Shown here: positions 62,482-64,000 of the stretch, in pieces
Layout: every line of letters starts with the position of its first letter
Position numbering within the stretch: the stretch's first letter is position 1
Assembly: GCF_020171925.1 (NCBI RefSeq)
Contig: NZ_JAIVAR010000001.1
Span: 62,001-126,000, forward strand
Length of the DNA: 64,000 nt
From: Rossellomorea aquimaris
Lineage (GTDB): Bacteria > Bacillota > Bacilli > Bacillales > Bacillaceae_B
Direction: 5' to 3'
Notes under the pieces: model-generated
Told to the model about the DNA's origin: nothing
Databases searched by the model: none
The model's input: the letters and a program-made list of their open reading frames with translations, nothing else
Position numbers and translations under genes: made by a program

Positions 62482-64000
62482 GTGTCGATTACATCTTTGG
62501 AAGGAAAACGTTTTGCCGAAATGGTCATCCAGGGGGCTGCCAACCTATCTTCAAATGCGCAGCTGGTTGATGCGCTGAACGTTTTTCCCGTTCCTGATGG
62601 TGATACTGGAACAAACATGAATTTATCAATGACTTCTGGTGCGAAAGAAGTGAAGCAGAACATCAATGATCATATTGGTCAGGTAGCTTCTGCACTTTCA
62701 AAAGGGTTATTGATGGGAGCGAGGGGTAACTCAGGTGTTATCCTTTCCCAGTTGTTTAGAGGATTTGGTAAAGCGATTGAAGGCAAGGATGCATTGACGA
62801 GTAAGGAATTCGCTGACGCATTGCAGTCTGGAGTGGAAACGGCATACAAGGCTGTCATGAAACCTGTAGAAGGTACAATTCTGACAGTTGCAAAGGATGC
62901 TGCCAAAAAAGGTGTGACTGTTGCACAAAACGAAAGTGATTTCGTCAAAGTGATGCAGGAGATCGTCAATGAAGCAAAGGCTTCGTTGGATCGTACACCA
63001 GACCTGCTTCCGGTACTGAAGGAAGTTGGAGTGGTGGATAGCGGAGGACAAGGACTACTATTCGTTTATGAAGGTTTCCTTGCTGAATTGAAAGGTGAAA
63101 AAGTATCAGATCAGGCTTCGCTTCCATCGATGAATGACCTAGTCAGTGCAGAGCACCACAAGGCCGCTCAGGATTTCATGAGCACTGAAGATATCGAATT
63201 TGGCTATTGTACAGAATTCATGGTGAAATTCGAAGAAGGCAAACATTCTTTTGATGAGGAAGATTTCCGGAATGATCTAAGTGAATTCGGTGATTCTCTC
63301 CTTGTGATCAGTGACGATGAACTTGCTAAAGTACATATCCACTCTGAGCAGCCTGGAAATGTGTTATCGTATGGGCATCAATACGGAAGTCTCATCAATA
63401 TCAAAATTGAAAATATGAGGCAGCAGCATAGCAGCATCGTGGGTGAATCAAAGCCTGTCAAGCCTAAAGAGATTCCTGCTAAAAAAGAGGTCGATTTTGC
63501 AATCGTCACGGTTGCGATGGGTGAAGGGATATCCGAACTCTTCAAGAGTATCGGTGCCACGGCCGTCATCGAAGGCGGACAGACCATGAATCCAAGCACA
63601 GAGGATATTGTCAAGGCTGTTGAAGATGTGAATGCCAAGAAAGTCATCATCATGCCAAACAATAAGAACATCATCATGGCAGCGGAGCAGGCTGCTGAAG
63701 TACTAGGCGCAGAAGTGGCGGTAGTCCCAACCAAGACTGTCCCACAAGGAATGGCCGCGTTACTTGCTTTCAACCCCACTGCCACAGTGGAAGAAAACAA
63801 GAAGATGATGAGCGAAGCTTCTAAAGCTGTAAAGACTGGTCAGATCACTTATGCTGTCAGGGATACGAATATCGATGGCGTAACGATTTCCAAGGATGAT
63901 TTCATGGGAATCTCCGAAGGGAAGATTGAAATAGCTGAGAAGGATCGTCAGCAGGCGGCAAAGAATTTATTGGACCGTATGTTGGATGAAGACTCAGAGA
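62482..64000 (+). CDS. fakA: Fatty acid kinase-like protein FakA (YloV), truncated by window end
   Basis: FakA/YloV has an N-terminal dihydroxyacetone kinase-like ATP domain (DAK2/DhaL) and C-terminal domains; with a lipid-loaded FakB partner it phosphorylates exogenous fatty acids. The visible 506 codons show the metal and ATP motif NVFPVPDGDTGTNM near 33-46, GARGNSGVILSQLFRGF near 79 and VDSGGQGLL near 173. The start is GTG at 62482, with GAGGAGGAAG upstream, 15 bases after yloU. The frame stays open to the window edge; about 45-50 residues are expected beyond it. Confidence 0.93.
   Translation, partial: MSITSLEGKRFAEMVIQGAANLSSNAQLVDALNVFPVPDGDTGTNMNLSMTSGAKEVKQNINDHIGQVASALSKGLLMGARGNSGVILSQLFRGFGKAIEGKDALTSKEFADALQSGVETAYKAVMKPVEGTILTVAKDAAKKGVTVAQNESDFVKVMQEIVNEAKASLDRTPDLLPVLKEVGVVDSGGQGLLFVYEGFLAELKGEKVSDQASLPSMNDLVSAEHHKAAQDFMSTEDIEFGYCTEFMVKFEEGKHSFDEEDFRNDLSEFGDSLLVISDDELAKVHIHSEQPGNVLSYGHQYGSLINIKIENMRQQHSSIVGESKPVKPKEIPAKKEVDFAIVTVAMGEGISELFKSIGATAVIEGGQTMNPSTEDIVKAVEDVNAKKVIIMPNNKNIIMAAEQAAEVLGAEVAVVPTKTVPQGMAALLAFNPTATVEENKKMMSEASKAVKTGQITYAVRDTNIDGVTISKDDFMGISEGKIEIAEKDRQQAAKNLLDRMLDEDSE

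Overview
The window is a 64 kb stretch of a chromosome from a spore-forming, low- to mid-GC Firmicute of the family Bacillaceae. The proteins read as close relatives of Bacillus subtilis proteins, and most of the gene order matches the B. subtilis region from the division and cell wall (dcw) cluster to yloV. The organism is probably a Bacillus or a segregated genus such as Rossellomorea; I cannot fix the species from sequence alone. Nearly all genes are on the + strand; the one clear exception is rqcH. No prophage, insertion sequence, CRISPR array, rRNA or tRNA gene was seen.

Layout. (1) 1-17.1 kb, dcw cluster: rsmH, ftsL, pbpB, spoVD, murE, a small MurF-like fragment, mraY, murD, spoVE, a 612 bp gene-free gap where murG and murB sit in B. 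subtilis, divIB, two DUF881 genes, sbp, ftsA, ftsZ. (2) 17.1-20.2 kb, sporulation sigma locus: spoIIGA, sigE, sigG, with a Spo0A-type promoter and a hairpin over the sigG ribosome binding site. (3) 20.2-29.5 kb: ylmC to ylmH including sepF, then divIVA, T-box-controlled ileS, ylyA, lspA, rluD. (4) 29.5-41.45 kb, a complete pyrimidine biosynthesis operon (pyrR-P-B-C-AA-AB-K-D-F-E) with three PyrR attenuators. (5) 41.5-46.6 kb: rqcH, a nested dispersed repeat, and a calcium-type P-type ATPase. (6) 46.7-60.75 kb, housekeeping: yloC, remA, gmk, rpoZ, coaBC, priA, def, fmt, rsmB, prpC, prkC, rsgA, rpe, thiN. (7) 60.8-64 kb: spoVM (26 codons), a gene-free stretch of about 790 bp filled with repeats, rpmB, an Asp23-family gene, and a fakA-like gene cut by the window end.

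How the genes work together. Regions 1-3 couple peptidoglycan precursor synthesis (MurE, MraY, MurD), septal synthases (PBP2B, SpoVD, SpoVE) and the divisome (FtsL, DivIB, FtsA, FtsZ, SepF, DivIVA) to the decision to sporulate through SigE and SigG. PrpC and PrkC form a phosphatase/kinase pair whose kinase senses the wall through PASTA domains. The pyr operon makes UMP de novo and is tuned by uridine nucleotides through PyrR.

I did not find a clearly new biological system. The observations most worth following are the stand-alone MurF N-domain-like gene exactly where murF lies in ancestral dcw clusters, the absence of murG, murB and rlmN from their usual sites, and a dispersed repeat interrupted by a second hairpin-forming repeat that recurs 18 kb away.
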